35,275 bases of DNA, taken from positions 1 to 35,275 of the forward strand of contig JACPGM010000148.1 in NCBI GenBank assembly GCA_016188985.1, given 5' to 3'. Made by a program: the position numbers and the translations under genes. The DNA is from Lentisphaerota bacterium. Its GTDB lineage: Bacteria > Verrucomicrobiota > Kiritimatiellia > JAAZAB01. Below, piece by piece: positions 9,371-18,539 of this stretch. The notes beneath the pieces were generated by a model. The model was not told where the DNA came from and searched no databases. It worked only from the letters and a program-made list of their open reading frames with translations. How positions within the stretch are numbered: the first letter of the stretch is position 1; every line of letters begins with the position of its first letter.

Positions 9371-10666
9371 TCAAAAATCTTCAATGCGGAACCGTACCGT
9401 CCGCGCGCCGATTACCGGCAGTTTATCCAGCTCGTCCAGGGCCGCCTGGAATTCTTTTTCCTTGCCATGATGAGTAATGATAACCACCGGAACCTGCCGG
9501 CCGGCCGACTTCTCCTTCTGCAAGACCGAGGCCAGCCCGATATCGTGCTGCCCGAGGATGGTCGCTATCTGGCCAAATACGCCGGGCTTGTCCAGCAGTG
9601 TCAGCCGCAGATAATAGCGCACATCGCTCTCGCCGACAGCCTTCAACTTGCCCTGGGCATTATAGCCGACGAAACCCGGCGCGCGCCGCGCGGCATGAAA
9701 AACAAGATTGCGCGCCGCATCAACCACGTCGCTCAGCACCGCGCTGGCGGTCGGATCGCGCCCGGCGCCCTTGCCGTAACAGAGGACGTCGCCAACCTCA
9801 TCGCCCTTGATCAACACGGCGTTGAATTCGCCGCTCACCGAAGCCAGGATATGGGCGACCGGCACGAGCGTCGGGCACACCCGCACGGCCACCTCGCCAT
9901 TCTCCTGCTCGATGACCGCCAGCATCTTGATGCGATAGCCGAGCTCCGCGGCATAGCGCAGATCGAGAGCATCCAGTCCCTGGATACCTTCCACTGCCAC
10001 GGAGCGCATGGGCACGTTAAAGCCGTAAGCCAGCGAAGCCAGAATAACGGCCTTGTGCGCCGTGTCAATCCCGTCAATATCCAGGGCGGGATCGGCCTCG
10101 GTATAACCGGCTTTCTGGGCCTCTTTCAAGGCCGTGGCAAACGACAACCCCTTCTGCTCCATGCGGGTCAGGATGTAGTTGCAGGTGCCGTTCAAGATAC
10201 CATAAATGCTGCGGATCTGGTTGGAGACCAGACCCTCGCGCAGGGCGCGGATCAGGGGAATGCCCGCGCCCACGCTGGCCTCGAAAAAAATATCCGCGCC
10301 CTTTTCAGCGGCGAGCGCAAACAACTCGGCGCCGTGCTCGGCCAGTAGCGCCTTATTGGCCGTTACGACCGGCTTGCCCCGCTGCAGCGCCTGGGTGATC
10401 AAGTCCCGGGCGGCATTCCGGCCGCCGATGAGTTCAACGACAATATCAACTTCCGGGCTGGCCACCACGGCGGCGGCGTCGCGGGTCAAGACCCCCTCCG
10501 GCAAGCTGACGCCGCGGTCGCGCTCCAGGTCAAGATCGGCCACCCGCCGCAGTTCCAACTTGAGTCCGGTGCGGTTTTCCAGCAGCGCCTGGTTTTTTTG
10601 CAGTCCGAGCACCACGCCGGTCCCCACAGTGCCGAATCCCAGCAAGCCGATGCCCAGGGTTTTCAT
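9371..10666 (-). CDS. hom: Homoserine dehydrogenase
   Basis: Reduces aspartate semialdehyde to homoserine, the branch point to threonine and methionine. The 431-residue protein opens with the Rossmann motif GLLGFGTVGTGV (about 7-18). Next come VVELIGG and VVTANKALLAEHG, the substrate-binding YGILNGTCNYILTRM, and the catalytic-region ADPALDIDGIDTAHK. An ACT domain ends the chain (RLTLLDKPGVFGQIATILGQ). The ATG at 10666 was chosen because MKTLGIGLLGFG aligns with family starts; the 12 extra upstream residues have no family counterpart. It is probably the first gene of the hom-lysC-cimA cluster. Confidence 0.95.
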   Translation of the reverse strand: MKTLGIGLLGFGTVGTGVVLGLQKNQALLENRTGLKLELRRVADLDLERDRGVSLPEGVLTRDAAAVVASPEVDIVVELIGGRNAARDLITQALQRGKPVVTANKALLAEHGAELFALAAEKGADIFFEASVGAGIPLIRALREGLVSNQIRSIYGILNGTCNYILTRMEQKGLSFATALKEAQKAGYTEADPALDIDGIDTAHKAVILASLAYGFNVPMRSVAVEGIQGLDALDLRYAAELGYRIKMLAVIEQENGEVAVRVCPTLVPVAHILASVSGEFNAVLIKGDEVGDVLCYGKGAGRDPTASAVLSDVVDAARNLVFHAARRAPGFVGYNAQGKLKAVGESDVRYYLRLTLLDKPGVFGQIATILGQHDIGLASVLQKEKSAGRQVPVVIITHHGKEKEFQAALDELDKLPVIGARTVRFRIEDF

Positions 10667-10732
10667 TTCAATTGTTTCCCGATAAGCCGAACCCGCCGGC
10701 AACCGGCCGACGGGCTTTGTTGCAACAGCAAA

Positions 10733-10747
10733 TCCGCCTATGGCGGA
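10733..10747. repeat. TCCGCC/GGCGGA palindromic module
   Basis: A 15-base palindrome with the same arms as the cores of the composite repeats at 3395-3416, 18578-18608, 18735-18764 and 28022-28053. It lies in the 169-base gap between the sialidase-like gene and hom, which otherwise shows no recognisable feature. Confidence 0.5.
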
Positions 10748-10835
10748 AAAAGAGCCGTAAAACCAGGTAAAAATAGCAGTTCAGCAGGGAGTTGCAAGCG
10801 AAAAAGCCAGTGAATTCAACAGGCAGGCAGGGGGC

Positions 10836-12008
10836 TCACGCGGAAGGCGTGAACACATAGCGGTAAACATCCGACCGCCAAAAATCAGACGGGTTCAAAC
10901 CGAGGAGGGTAATATAGATTTCGATGGCGCCGGTCTGCCGGTCTTCCAGCACGGCGAAGTTGGAAAATTGCAGCGCCTCCGGTTCACCGGCCCGGCGCGT
11001 ATCGAGTTCGATCAGGCTGTTCTTGCGAACCGCGGCGCGCTCCTCGTCTATCTCCGCGATGCAGAGCGGATAGCGCGGGCTGTTGCCTTGCGGCGGCTCC
11101 GGCACAATGTTGGCGAACCAATACAATTTACCGCTGCGACTGGAGCGGATGAAATGGTGGATGCTGGATGGCGAGTAGAATTGTTCGCCATCGTCGTAAC
11201 GAAACTCCTCAACCGGGCCGAGGGTCTTCCCACCGTCCTGCGAGAGGATGCGCCACTTGCGACCAGGCGTCTTAACGGTATTCGACCCGCGGCACACGAT
11301 GAGGATGCGACCGTCGCGGATTACCGCCGCCTCCGGTTCGAGCAGCCCCCGGGAAGATAACTCTGGCGAGATTCCGCAACGGTTCGACGGAACCCATTCC
11401 CCGCTTGCCGGCTCGCGACGGAAAAGATAGACCCCGTCTTTGCCGTGCCCAACCAGGCAGATCGGGTAGTAGATCGTCCCGTTAGCGCCAAACGCCGGGG
11501 CATTACCGAAATATGCCTGATTGGTATGCAGGTACGTCGGATCAAACGGATTGTCAGGCTGGTAATCCGCCCCTTCCTCATATCGCAACAATCGCATGGG
11601 CCCGTCATTTTCGGTCACAAAGACATGATCGAAGCAGCGGTGCTTTCCCGTCGCAAAATTATAAGTATAACACGGCTGGCCCGGCCATTGCCGCATCATG
11701 TTGAAGCGGTAACTCCGTCCACTCCGGGGATCATAGATCGGATGCGATGGGTAAATGACGATGCCGCCGGCCGGCGTCTCCTGTACCACCCCGGGAAGCA
11801 GCTTCGGCGACGACCAGGTGCGGCCGTTGTCAGCCGATTGCCGGTGCTGCCAATCCACATAGGCATCGTCAGCGGCGCTCGCCGATATGAGTTCGGCGCG
11901 CGTCAAGCCTTGCCCTACGTAGGCCGGGGTCAGCCAGATCGCCACGCCCGGCCCAGGCGCGGGATAGTAAAGTTCGCGATACACGCGGATCGAAGGGTGT
12001 GGTTGCAT
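10836..12008 (-). CDS. Sialidase-like BNR (Asp-box) beta-propeller protein
   Basis: A 390-residue protein with two Asp boxes, S58-A-D-N-G-R-T-W65 and S256-Q-D-G-G-K-T-L263, characteristic of sialidases and related six-bladed propeller exo-hydrolases. Other propeller-like strands are GTIYYPICLVG, GRILIVCRGSN and LYWFANIVP. ELLEP-type acidic motifs (LLEPEAAVIRDGR) could place a catalytic Glu, as in GH33-like enzymes, but I cannot show the full arginine triad, so activity on sialic acid is only possible. No signal peptide is seen (MQPHPSIRVYRELYYPAP), so it is probably cytoplasmic. It lies 119 bases downstream of the heparinase-like lyase on the same strand, which suggests joint glycan breakdown. 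No convincing ribosome-binding site precedes the ATG. Confidence 0.7.
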   Translation of the reverse strand: MQPHPSIRVYRELYYPAPGPGVAIWLTPAYVGQGLTRAELISASAADDAYVDWQHRQSADNGRTWSSPKLLPGVVQETPAGGIVIYPSHPIYDPRSGRSYRFNMMRQWPGQPCYTYNFATGKHRCFDHVFVTENDGPMRLLRYEEGADYQPDNPFDPTYLHTNQAYFGNAPAFGANGTIYYPICLVGHGKDGVYLFRREPASGEWVPSNRCGISPELSSRGLLEPEAAVIRDGRILIVCRGSNTVKTPGRKWRILSQDGGKTLGPVEEFRYDDGEQFYSPSSIHHFIRSSRSGKLYWFANIVPEPPQGNSPRYPLCIAEIDEERAAVRKNSLIELDTRRAGEPEALQFSNFAVLEDRQTGAIEIYITLLGLNPSDFWRSDVYRYVFTPSA

Positions 12009-12127
12009 GGTGTTGTACTCACTCAGTCATGCCGATGCGCCTGGCGAAGTCAAGTCTTCCCGCTCGTCTTCCCGCTCGCCCATCCGCCAACCGGCCCTAC
12101 CTGCACCGCGCCGCAACCAACATGACT

Positions 12128-14302
12128 TTATACGTAGCGTTTTCCATTAATCGCCAGGGTGTAACCGTCGCCGAGGGCGAAATACAGCACCCGGCCGGTC
12201 TTGCGCTGGCGTCGCACCACGCACCACTGGGCGCGGGCCTTGATTCCATCGGCTTCCAGTAAATGATGATCATAGGCCCAGAGGACCGTATCCACGACCT
12301 TATCGAACGTCAGGCGCAGCGCCAGCCCGTTATCAAGCGTCGGCATGGACTCGACCTTCGCCCGCGGTTCGTTCGCGCGCCGCGGCAGCATGACGGCCAT
12401 GAAGCGCCCGTTGTAGCCGGCGACTTTGGCAATCAGGCGCGGGCGATAAAAAACCGGGCCATACTCGAGATGACCGACCGTCCGGCGATATTCCCGCGCC
12501 AACGCTTGCGGATCGTTGCCCTGCCCCATGGGGTAAGCGTAAGAACCGTATTGTTGATGATCCTGAGCAAGCTTCAGACAGTGCGGCTTGGGATAGGCCG
12601 CGGGATCCGGCAGCGCAAAATGCACATCCAGGAAGTTGCCGTGGTCGCTTCCGATGATCGTGGCATGATCGGAAAAACACGTGATGCGGTGGTCGGGATG
12701 AACATTCATCGTCCACCAGAATTCCCGGTAGTCGTTCGCCTTGTTGATGTCCTCCACCGTCCAGACATAAGCCGGCGCACCGGCCCCGGCGGTTTCCTTG
12801 ACCAGGCCCAGCGTGCGCTTGGACCAATAGCAGTCGGCCATTTGTGAATTATTGACGCTGGCGGTATCCACCCAGGGGCCTGGCCGGTAGCTTGTCAGGA
12901 CCGCCTGATACCAGCTCGCGCGCCACTGACCCTTGGTGGATTGCCCGCTCTTGCCGTCCACGAGCACGACGTTGTGCTGGTCCTGCTCGATGTTGTAGCG
13001 GCCGGTGTCAATGGCGAAATATTCGCCCAGCGCGGAAAGGCTGAAATGGCCGCCGCTGTCATGCGCATGGCCCTGAGCGGATGACGGGCGCTGCGCTCCG
13101 TCAAAGACCACAAAGGTCGCATCCGGCTTCCATGAACTGCGGAAGGTCACAATGCCCCGATCGGAATCCATGAACTGGGTGGGAATGCGCGTTTTCGATG
13201 GATGCACCGGTTTGCGCAGGTCGCTCAGCGTGAGCAGAGAATAAAGGTCCACGGGCGCCTGGAAGCCGGGCGCGAGTTTCAGTTCCGGAAAATCCACGCG
13301 CCGCGTCTTCATATCCATGGGACCTGCACAGGCGATGGGATACGAGAGGGTGCCATGCAGCCAGAGAAGCGTCGGATCGCGGGTCTCCGTGGCCAGGCGG
13401 GGGAAGACCGGGCTGCGCCAGCCGAAATCGGCCCCATAATCGCCGGTGTTGGACAGGAATTTTCCCCACGGCTGGACGAAGTGCAACATCGCCCGGCCGA
13501 AGCGGCGGTAGCGCGGCAGCGCATAGGCGTCGTAAAGGCCGGCGCGCCGCAAGGGCTCCACCAGACGCGCCATGAAGGAGACCATGCCGGACCCATAGGC
13601 AATATCCTCCGCGGGGTAGCCGTTGGAACCGATCCCGCAAAAGAGGGCGGCTTCAAACATGCGCACCAACTCGCCCTCCTCCTCCGCCAGATCAGGCACG
13701 CCCGGATCGCCTTTGACGGCAAGGAGCGTCATCAGGGCCGACATCATGCCGACCATGGGGATATTCGCTCCCGCGCTGCGCAGAAAATGCCCCGCGCGGA
13801 TCGTGCGCAGCGTTTCCCGGATAGCGGTCTTCACCGCCCAACGGGTGTAAAGCGCACATGCTTCCGGCGATAAGCGCGCGCGCAGAAAATCGTAAGTCAA
13901 CTGCAATTCGCCGATGACGCCATAGCTCAGGTCATAGGTGTTCCGCGGTCCAATCGCCAACGCTTCCGGGACGGCCAGCAGAACGCGTTGCGCGGCTTCC
14001 ACGGCGCGCGCATTGTCATCGAGCACGCCGACAAACGCGATGTCGGCCAGGGCCGCCAGGACGCTGCCGCCGCGGGGATGCTTGCGCACGGTATGATGCG
14101 CGATCAGCAGCGGAAGAGAGTCGGCGGTTTCAATCACATCGAGCAGCGGGCGCACTTTCTTGCGCAACGCGTTCATCAATTTTAGCCCGTAGCCCGTCCG
14201 AATTTGTTTTCGCAGCCGGAGAAGATCCTGAGGCCCGCAGAACAACCGCGGGTGAATCTTGCCGTCGAACAACGGCTTGGCACAGCCGAAGCTGGATTTC
14301 AT
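12128..14302 (-). CDS. Heparinase II/III-like polysaccharide lyase family protein
   Basis: A 724-residue protein of the heparinase II/III family, which cleaves uronic acid-containing glycans by beta-elimination. The N-terminal half (about 20-340) is an alpha-helical toroid with the conserved SAGANIPMVGMM (Asn180). The C-terminal beta-sandwich begins near 375, and its hallmark GHAHDSGGHFSLSALG followed by AIDTGRY lies at 411-436 with the His pair 412/414. QHNVVLVDG (442-450) is the usual Asn-linked motif. There is no signal peptide, so a cytosolic enzyme acting on imported oligosaccharide is likely. The substrate is not predictable from sequence. AGGA lies about 7 bases before the ATG, next to the framework repeat at 14318-14462. 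Confidence 0.8.
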   Translation of the reverse strand: MKSSFGCAKPLFDGKIHPRLFCGPQDLLRLRKQIRTGYGLKLMNALRKKVRPLLDVIETADSLPLLIAHHTVRKHPRGGSVLAALADIAFVGVLDDNARAVEAAQRVLLAVPEALAIGPRNTYDLSYGVIGELQLTYDFLRARLSPEACALYTRWAVKTAIRETLRTIRAGHFLRSAGANIPMVGMMSALMTLLAVKGDPGVPDLAEEEGELVRMFEAALFCGIGSNGYPAEDIAYGSGMVSFMARLVEPLRRAGLYDAYALPRYRRFGRAMLHFVQPWGKFLSNTGDYGADFGWRSPVFPRLATETRDPTLLWLHGTLSYPIACAGPMDMKTRRVDFPELKLAPGFQAPVDLYSLLTLSDLRKPVHPSKTRIPTQFMDSDRGIVTFRSSWKPDATFVVFDGAQRPSSAQGHAHDSGGHFSLSALGEYFAIDTGRYNIEQDQHNVVLVDGKSGQSTKGQWRASWYQAVLTSYRPGPWVDTASVNNSQMADCYWSKRTLGLVKETAGAGAPAYVWTVEDINKANDYREFWWTMNVHPDHRITCFSDHATIIGSDHGNFLDVHFALPDPAAYPKPHCLKLAQDHQQYGSYAYPMGQGNDPQALAREYRRTVGHLEYGPVFYRPRLIAKVAGYNGRFMAVMLPRRANEPRAKVESMPTLDNGLALRLTFDKVVDTVLWAYDHHLLEADGIKARAQWCVVRRQRKTGRVLYFALGDGYTLAINGKRYV

Positions 14303-14317
14303 GCGTTCATCCTAACG

Positions 14318-14462
14318 CGGGCTAACGCCCGCAACCCAAAGATTTTTCACTACGAAACACGCGAAAGGCGCGAAATATCCCCAAGCATAAGCCCTGTTCT
14401 TGTTTTCGTGTCGTTTCGTGTATTTCGTAGTTAATATTCTTGTCGTTCATAGCGGTTGTTCA
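14318..14462. repeat. Framework repeat with a long inverted-repeat core
   Basis: The segment starts with a GCGGGC/GCCCGC hairpin and GCAACCCAAAGATT and ends with AATATTCTTGT and TTCATAGCGGTT, the same outer blocks as 3365-3442. Here the core is an imperfect inverted repeat (arms 14349-14375 and 14403-14431) built on ACTACGAAA and TTTCGTAGT. It lies upstream of the heparinase-like gene. Confidence 0.7.
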
Positions 14463-14801
14463 TATATATCAGGTACTAATGTTGCATCAAGACGCCTTGC
14501 GCTTGCCACGCTCTTCGCCTGGGTCTGACGCGTTCGTTTCCCCTGGGCAGCCCAAATGGCTGAACGCAAAGGTAACAAAAAACGAGCGGCAAAACAAAGC
14601 AGAAAAGACGAAAGATTGTGTTCCGTATTTTTTCAACAACAATTGCCGGAACATTTGTTGCGTACGTTTAAGAAGTGCTGGATTTCGCAGGCACTCAATT
14701 AAGAGGTGCATGCCGGGTAACGCCTCGGCTAAATCTGTTTGCAATTATAGTGGTAACGTGGTAGAGCTCACGGTGTTTCACAGAACTGAAAGGCGCTGAC
14801 A
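14463..14801. other. Intergenic stretch before the isochorismatase-fold gene
   Basis: About 340 bases without a secure gene. A short plus-strand frame (14556-14702) is listed separately. Longer overlapping frames on both strands look like chance, with low-complexity residues and no ribosome-binding site. No terminator or strong promoter is evident. Confidence 0.4.
14556..14702 (+). CDS. Possible 48-residue basic protein
   Basis: A short open frame starting MAERKGNKKRAAKQSRKDER, then a helical-looking middle (QQQLPEHLLRTFKKC), ending at TAA. The residue mix is protein-like, unlike the overlapping frames, but there is no ribosome-binding site and I recognise no family. It may be a real microprotein or the N-terminal stub of a lost gene. 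Confidence 0.25.
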   Translation: MAERKGNKKRAAKQSRKDERLCSVFFQQQLPEHLLRTFKKCWISQALN

Positions 14802-15605
14802 ATGAAACTGATGAAAGTGCCGGCGAATTATTATCAGCAGTTTGATGCCGACTGGCGCTTAAGCGTGCCCGGCGAAGGATATGGCGGCTGGAAAAAGGCG
14901 GAGATCGAGCTGGACCTTGACCACACCGCCGTGGTAGTGATGCACGCCTGGGATTGCGGCACGCGCGAGGAATTCCCCGGCTGGTATCGCGCGGTGGATT
15001 ACATCCCCCGCGCACAGGAAATCGCCCGCACGGTGTTTCCCAAGCTGCTCGGCGCCGTGCGGTCGCACGGCCTCAAGCTGTTTCACGTGGTGGGCGGCGG
15101 CAATTACTACCAGAAATATCCCGGGTACGCCAAGGCACAGAAGCTGGCTGCACCCGCGCTACCGGCGCCGTGGATCGAGTCCGATCCGATCCTGGCCAAA
15201 TTACAGCAATTCCGGGCCGATCATGTTTTCGTCGGCAAGCATAACACGGCGGACGTAGATAAAGGCTTTCAGAAAATCAATTTCGATTCCCACGCCTTTC
15301 CCGAAGGCGAGGAACCGGTAGCGGAAAATGCCCAGCAGTTGGTCGGCGTCTGCAAGGAGACAAAAGTAAATCATCTGATCTATGCCGGCTTTGCCATTGA
15401 CTGGTGCCTGCTGATGTCGCCGGGCGGCATGCTGGACATGAAACGGCACGGGGTAATGTGTTCGGCCTTCCGTCAGGCGGTGACCGCCGTGGAAAACCGC
15501 GAAACCGCCCGTCGGGAGCTCTGCAAGGAAATCGGCCTGTGGCGCGTATCGTTAGCCTTCGGCTTCGTCTTCGACGTGGATGAGTTTATCTCTCGCCTGC
15601 CCTGA
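14802..15605 (+). CDS. Isochorismatase-fold cysteine hydrolase
   Basis: A 267-residue protein of the isochorismatase-like (cysteine hydrolase) superfamily. The candidate triad is Asp51 (HAWDCG), Lys146 (VFVGKHN) and nucleophile Cys202 in the YAGFAIDWCLLMSPGGM motif, equivalent to G.aTd.CV in the family. The family includes isochorismatases, nicotinamidases and N-carbamoyl amide hydrolases; specificity cannot be told here. An inserted segment (residues about 100-135, GGNYYQKYPGYAKAQK) is longer than in minimal members. AAGGCG lies a few bases before the ATG at 14802. It is the only plus-strand gene in this stretch, so it is not in an operon with the glycan genes. Confidence 0.75.
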   Translation: MKLMKVPANYYQQFDADWRLSVPGEGYGGWKKAEIELDLDHTAVVVMHAWDCGTREEFPGWYRAVDYIPRAQEIARTVFPKLLGAVRSHGLKLFHVVGGGNYYQKYPGYAKAQKLAAPALPAPWIESDPILAKLQQFRADHVFVGKHNTADVDKGFQKINFDSHAFPEGEEPVAENAQQLVGVCKETKVNHLIYAGFAIDWCLLMSPGGMLDMKRHGVMCSAFRQAVTAVENRETARRELCKEIGLWRVSLAFGFVFDVDEFISRLP

Positions 15606-15825
15606 GACCATTTTCGACAGGACTTGCAATTCAGGGTAGAGCCGACTTTAGGTCGGCTATCGTAACGTAGCCGGGGTAAAACCGGCTCTACATTCTGCAC
15701 AGTAATGTAGCCGGTATAAAACCGGCCCTACATTCGGAGTAGCCGGGGTAAAACCGGCTCTACAAGCATAATCCAGGCTGCGGAGTGGTGAATTGCCTTC
15801 CGTGGATAAACGCAAGATCCAGACG
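15606..15825. repeat. Array of GTAG...CTAC palindromes
   Basis: Three 25-base palindromic units begin at 15667, 15707 and 15739, each of the form GTAGCCGG-loop-CCGGC(T/C)CTAC around TAAAA. A related unit in the opposite sense is at 15636-15659 (GTAGAGCCGAC...GTCGGCTA). Spacing is 40 and 32 bases with unrelated spacers. The array occupies the convergent gap between the isochorismatase-fold gene and the large secreted protein and may form transcription-ending hairpins in both directions. Confidence 0.7.
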
Positions 15826-18462
15826 CTACTGCACGGTAAGGCGCACCCAGTCGTAAACAATCGCGCCATTCACGTCCAGGATGCCGTCCATGGGATGGTC
15901 AACCACGAAATAGAAGTCGTATACGCCGGCCGGCAAGATTATCGCCGGCAATACCGTCGTGGAAGGCACATCAACCAGCGCTCCCTGATAGACGGCGCCG
16001 CACTGCGCCGGATCGCCGCTGAATGAAGTCCAGAAGAACGCATTGTCCAGGTAAAACCAGCCAAAGGCACCGGCGTTAGCCACGATCCACCAGTCAACCT
16101 GCTCGCCTTCATAAGCGCCGGCCTCCAGGGACACGGAAACGGTTACCGTTTCCGAGGCGCTGACTGTGACGCTGTTAGTCTGGCCATTGGCCTTGATCAT
16201 CGGGCCGAATGGTGCGGCGCTCCAGCCGGAATCGGAAGAACTGAACGCGCTGCTGCCGGCAGCATTGGTAGCCTTGACCCAATAGTAATAGGTCTCTCCG
16301 GCCACCGCGGCGGTATCGTCATAAACAGTTGCCGTGATTCCTCCTGAAAGCAAGGTGGCGCTGTTGGTATTATTCGCCCCGCTGCGCCAGACGCTGTAAC
16401 CGGTGGCATTGGTTACGGCGCTCCAGGTCACTTGCACCTTGCCGGTAACTGTTCCGTCACTGGCCGAGACACCCGTGGGAGTTCCCACTGCCTCGCTGAC
16501 CGTCAAGGTTACCACCAGCGTTTGCGGGCTGTTCTCGGCGTTGGCGGCGGTTACCGCATTGGTGGCCACATAGGTGCCGACGCTCAAGCTGGCGCTGGCG
16601 ACGCTGGCGGTAATCGTCAAGGAACTGCGTCCCGCCACCGACCCCGCCACGGCCGAAAGCGTGAGCCAGCCGCTTACCCCGGCGCCGTAGGTGATGGTAT
16701 TGGTGAAACTAAAGGCCGTTCCGCCCGAGTTGGTCAGCACAAAAGTTTGGGCCGCCGGATTGGTCCCGCCATAGGTGGCCGAATAGCTCAAGGTGCTGGG
16801 GCTGATTCCGATAATACCCACATTGGTGCTGAACCGGAAACTGCCGATGCGGGTATGCCAGGCGGAAGAAGCCGTCGTGGGATAATATTCGTTAACATAC
16901 CAGAAGGTTAAATCATCGCTCGGGTCCACGACCAAGGCCGTATAATCCCCCCAGCGCGGAGCAGCACTATAAGTTTGCGAGCCGGAGCCCGCGTACATGG
17001 TGGTTTCGCCTTGGGCCAAACTGCCGGTGGGAGCGGAGGCCCGCCGGCCGGCGTAGCGAATGGAGGGATAAAGACTGGTGCTCGAGCAGGAGTAGCCAAT
17101 GGCAAAGTTCCCCTGGCCGTCCAGCGCCGCGCTACCCATCCAGCGATGGTTGGCGTCAGGGGCGAAGGTCACCTGATCATAGATCGAAAATACGCCGCCG
17201 GGAAGACTGCGGCGGATCTGGTAATAGCGGACGCCGGCGTGATCGTAATAGTTGGAATAGTCATTCACCGTGTGACACCCAACCAGGGTTTCATAGCTCC
17301 CCCAATAGCGGTACTGCATGCGGTGCATCAACCGGTTGCCAAGCACGTCGAGCTGCACGGCCGTGTCTGGTTGCGGAATGTTTTGGGGGGAATCGAAAGA
17401 CGCCACGGCGTTGGTGTAACTGGGATGGCCGCTATTGCCGAAGGTGGTGTTGGAAGGGTTCGACCAGTCAACGTGAAATTCCCAGATATACATGGCATCG
17501 AGCGGATTGATCCCCGAGTTGTCTATCATGGCGAAGTAATTGGGCGTGTTGCTGGGCGGCGCCGTGCCATCCAGGTCCGAGGGTAGTAGACTGGAAAAAT
17601 CTGAATTCACACTTCCCAAATCGAAAAACTGGTAGCTGGCATTGGTGTCGCCCACCAGCATCCGCGCCCGATCGAAAACAAACACCCCGGCGCTCGTCCA
17701 GTAGCCATTTGAAAACTGGTTGTCGCTCATGTAATAACCGTCCGACCAGACGCCGAACTTGGGATAATCGTTCATCAAGGTGTTAGGCATCGTAAAATCG
17801 TAGAGCCACCACGCCCCGGTGGGATCACCGGTCTTGGAGATGGCAATTTCCTCATGATCCGGCGTGACGCCATCGAGAAAAAACTGGCTGATCAGCCAGC
17901 GGTCGGCCAGATGGTCGTAGAGCACAATGGGATCGCCATTGTCAGTGTTGGTAATTCCTCCCGTGAAACCAGCCGCATAGTAGAGCGCGCTCATTAAGGT
18001 CGGCGTGATGAGATTGGTGCCCGTGGTCTTGTCATAGACGCAGAAATGGAAGTTCACCATTTCCACATAATGGTTGGGGCCCACGTCGCCGTTATTATCT
18101 GGCGGCAGCACACCATCGAGATTGCCAATGCCCTCGAAGGTCATCAGCGCCGAAGGCATCTGCAAATAAGGATGATGCCGCTGGACAACCGGATCAGGCG
18201 CCAGCGCCCGGAATCCTTCGGGCGGTTCGCGCTGCGGCAAACGCCCTATGGGAACTACCCGGACTCCTCCCACGGAACGCCGCGGCGTCGGCCGAATCGT
18301 TAATTCGCGCACCGGCGGCGTCTCGCCCACGCGGCTGGCCCTCACCACCACCGGCGTCAGCTTAGCTGCCTGCGCAGCCGCAGGCGCTGCCGCCTCACCG
18401 CTCACGGCGCAACGCGATAGACCAATACCGAATACAATTAAAACTGCTAAATCGTGTTTCAT
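15826..18462 (-). CDS. Large secreted multidomain protein: propeller-like domain, BACON-like domain, FN3, shared C-terminal module
   Basis: An 878-residue exported protein. The ATG at 18462 begins MKHDLAVLIVFGIGLSRCAV, a signal peptide; the upstream in-frame ATG at 18507 would precede it with non-signal residues. Residues about 105-545 contain VLPPDNNGDVGPNHYVEMVN and repeated WxxGSAALDGQGN-type strands, as in uncharacterised secreted bacterial proteins thought to be beta-propellers. About 552-658 is a BACON/Ig-like domain (ISPSTLSYSATYGG, TFVLTNSGGTAFSF). About 660-750 is an FN3 domain (WSAVTNATGYSVWRSGA). The last 127 residues form a module shared with the FG-GAP protein at 20226-22214. Probably cell-surface or extracellular; ligand unknown. 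No sorting signal such as LPxTG or PEP-CTERM is visible. Confidence 0.7.
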   Translation of the reverse strand: MKHDLAVLIVFGIGLSRCAVSGEAAAPAAAQAAKLTPVVVRASRVGETPPVRELTIRPTPRRSVGGVRVVPIGRLPQREPPEGFRALAPDPVVQRHHPYLQMPSALMTFEGIGNLDGVLPPDNNGDVGPNHYVEMVNFHFCVYDKTTGTNLITPTLMSALYYAAGFTGGITNTDNGDPIVLYDHLADRWLISQFFLDGVTPDHEEIAISKTGDPTGAWWLYDFTMPNTLMNDYPKFGVWSDGYYMSDNQFSNGYWTSAGVFVFDRARMLVGDTNASYQFFDLGSVNSDFSSLLPSDLDGTAPPSNTPNYFAMIDNSGINPLDAMYIWEFHVDWSNPSNTTFGNSGHPSYTNAVASFDSPQNIPQPDTAVQLDVLGNRLMHRMQYRYWGSYETLVGCHTVNDYSNYYDHAGVRYYQIRRSLPGGVFSIYDQVTFAPDANHRWMGSAALDGQGNFAIGYSCSSTSLYPSIRYAGRRASAPTGSLAQGETTMYAGSGSQTYSAAPRWGDYTALVVDPSDDLTFWYVNEYYPTTASSAWHTRIGSFRFSTNVGIIGISPSTLSYSATYGGTNPAAQTFVLTNSGGTAFSFTNTITYGAGVSGWLTLSAVAGSVAGRSSLTITASVASASLSVGTYVATNAVTAANAENSPQTLVVTLTVSEAVGTPTGVSASDGTVTGKVQVTWSAVTNATGYSVWRSGANNTNSATLLSGGITATVYDDTAAVAGETYYYWVKATNAAGSSAFSSSDSGWSAAPFGPMIKANGQTNSVTVSASETVTVSVSLEAGAYEGEQVDWWIVANAGAFGWFYLDNAFFWTSFSGDPAQCGAVYQGALVDVPSTTVLPAIILPAGVYDFYFVVDHPMDGILDVNGAIVYDWVRLTVQ

Positions 18463-18539
18463 ATTTGTTGTGTGTTTATAGCACAACCGGGCGGAGGAGG
18501 CGAGCAATATTTTTGGACTGGGGGTAAACCTTATTAGGG

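Noticed and set aside
9253-9384. 44-residue N-terminal extension of aspartate kinase
   Set aside because: The added residues do not resemble the family and cover intergenic palindromes; MALIVQKFGGSS is the normal start.
14440-14799. Plus-strand 119-codon frame before the isochorismatase-fold gene
   Set aside because: Residue composition is chance-like, it crosses the framework repeat, and it ends just before a better-supported start.
15636-15763. Possible CRISPR array
   Set aside because: Units are palindromic, only three or four, spacers are 7-15 bases and uneven, and no cas gene is nearby.
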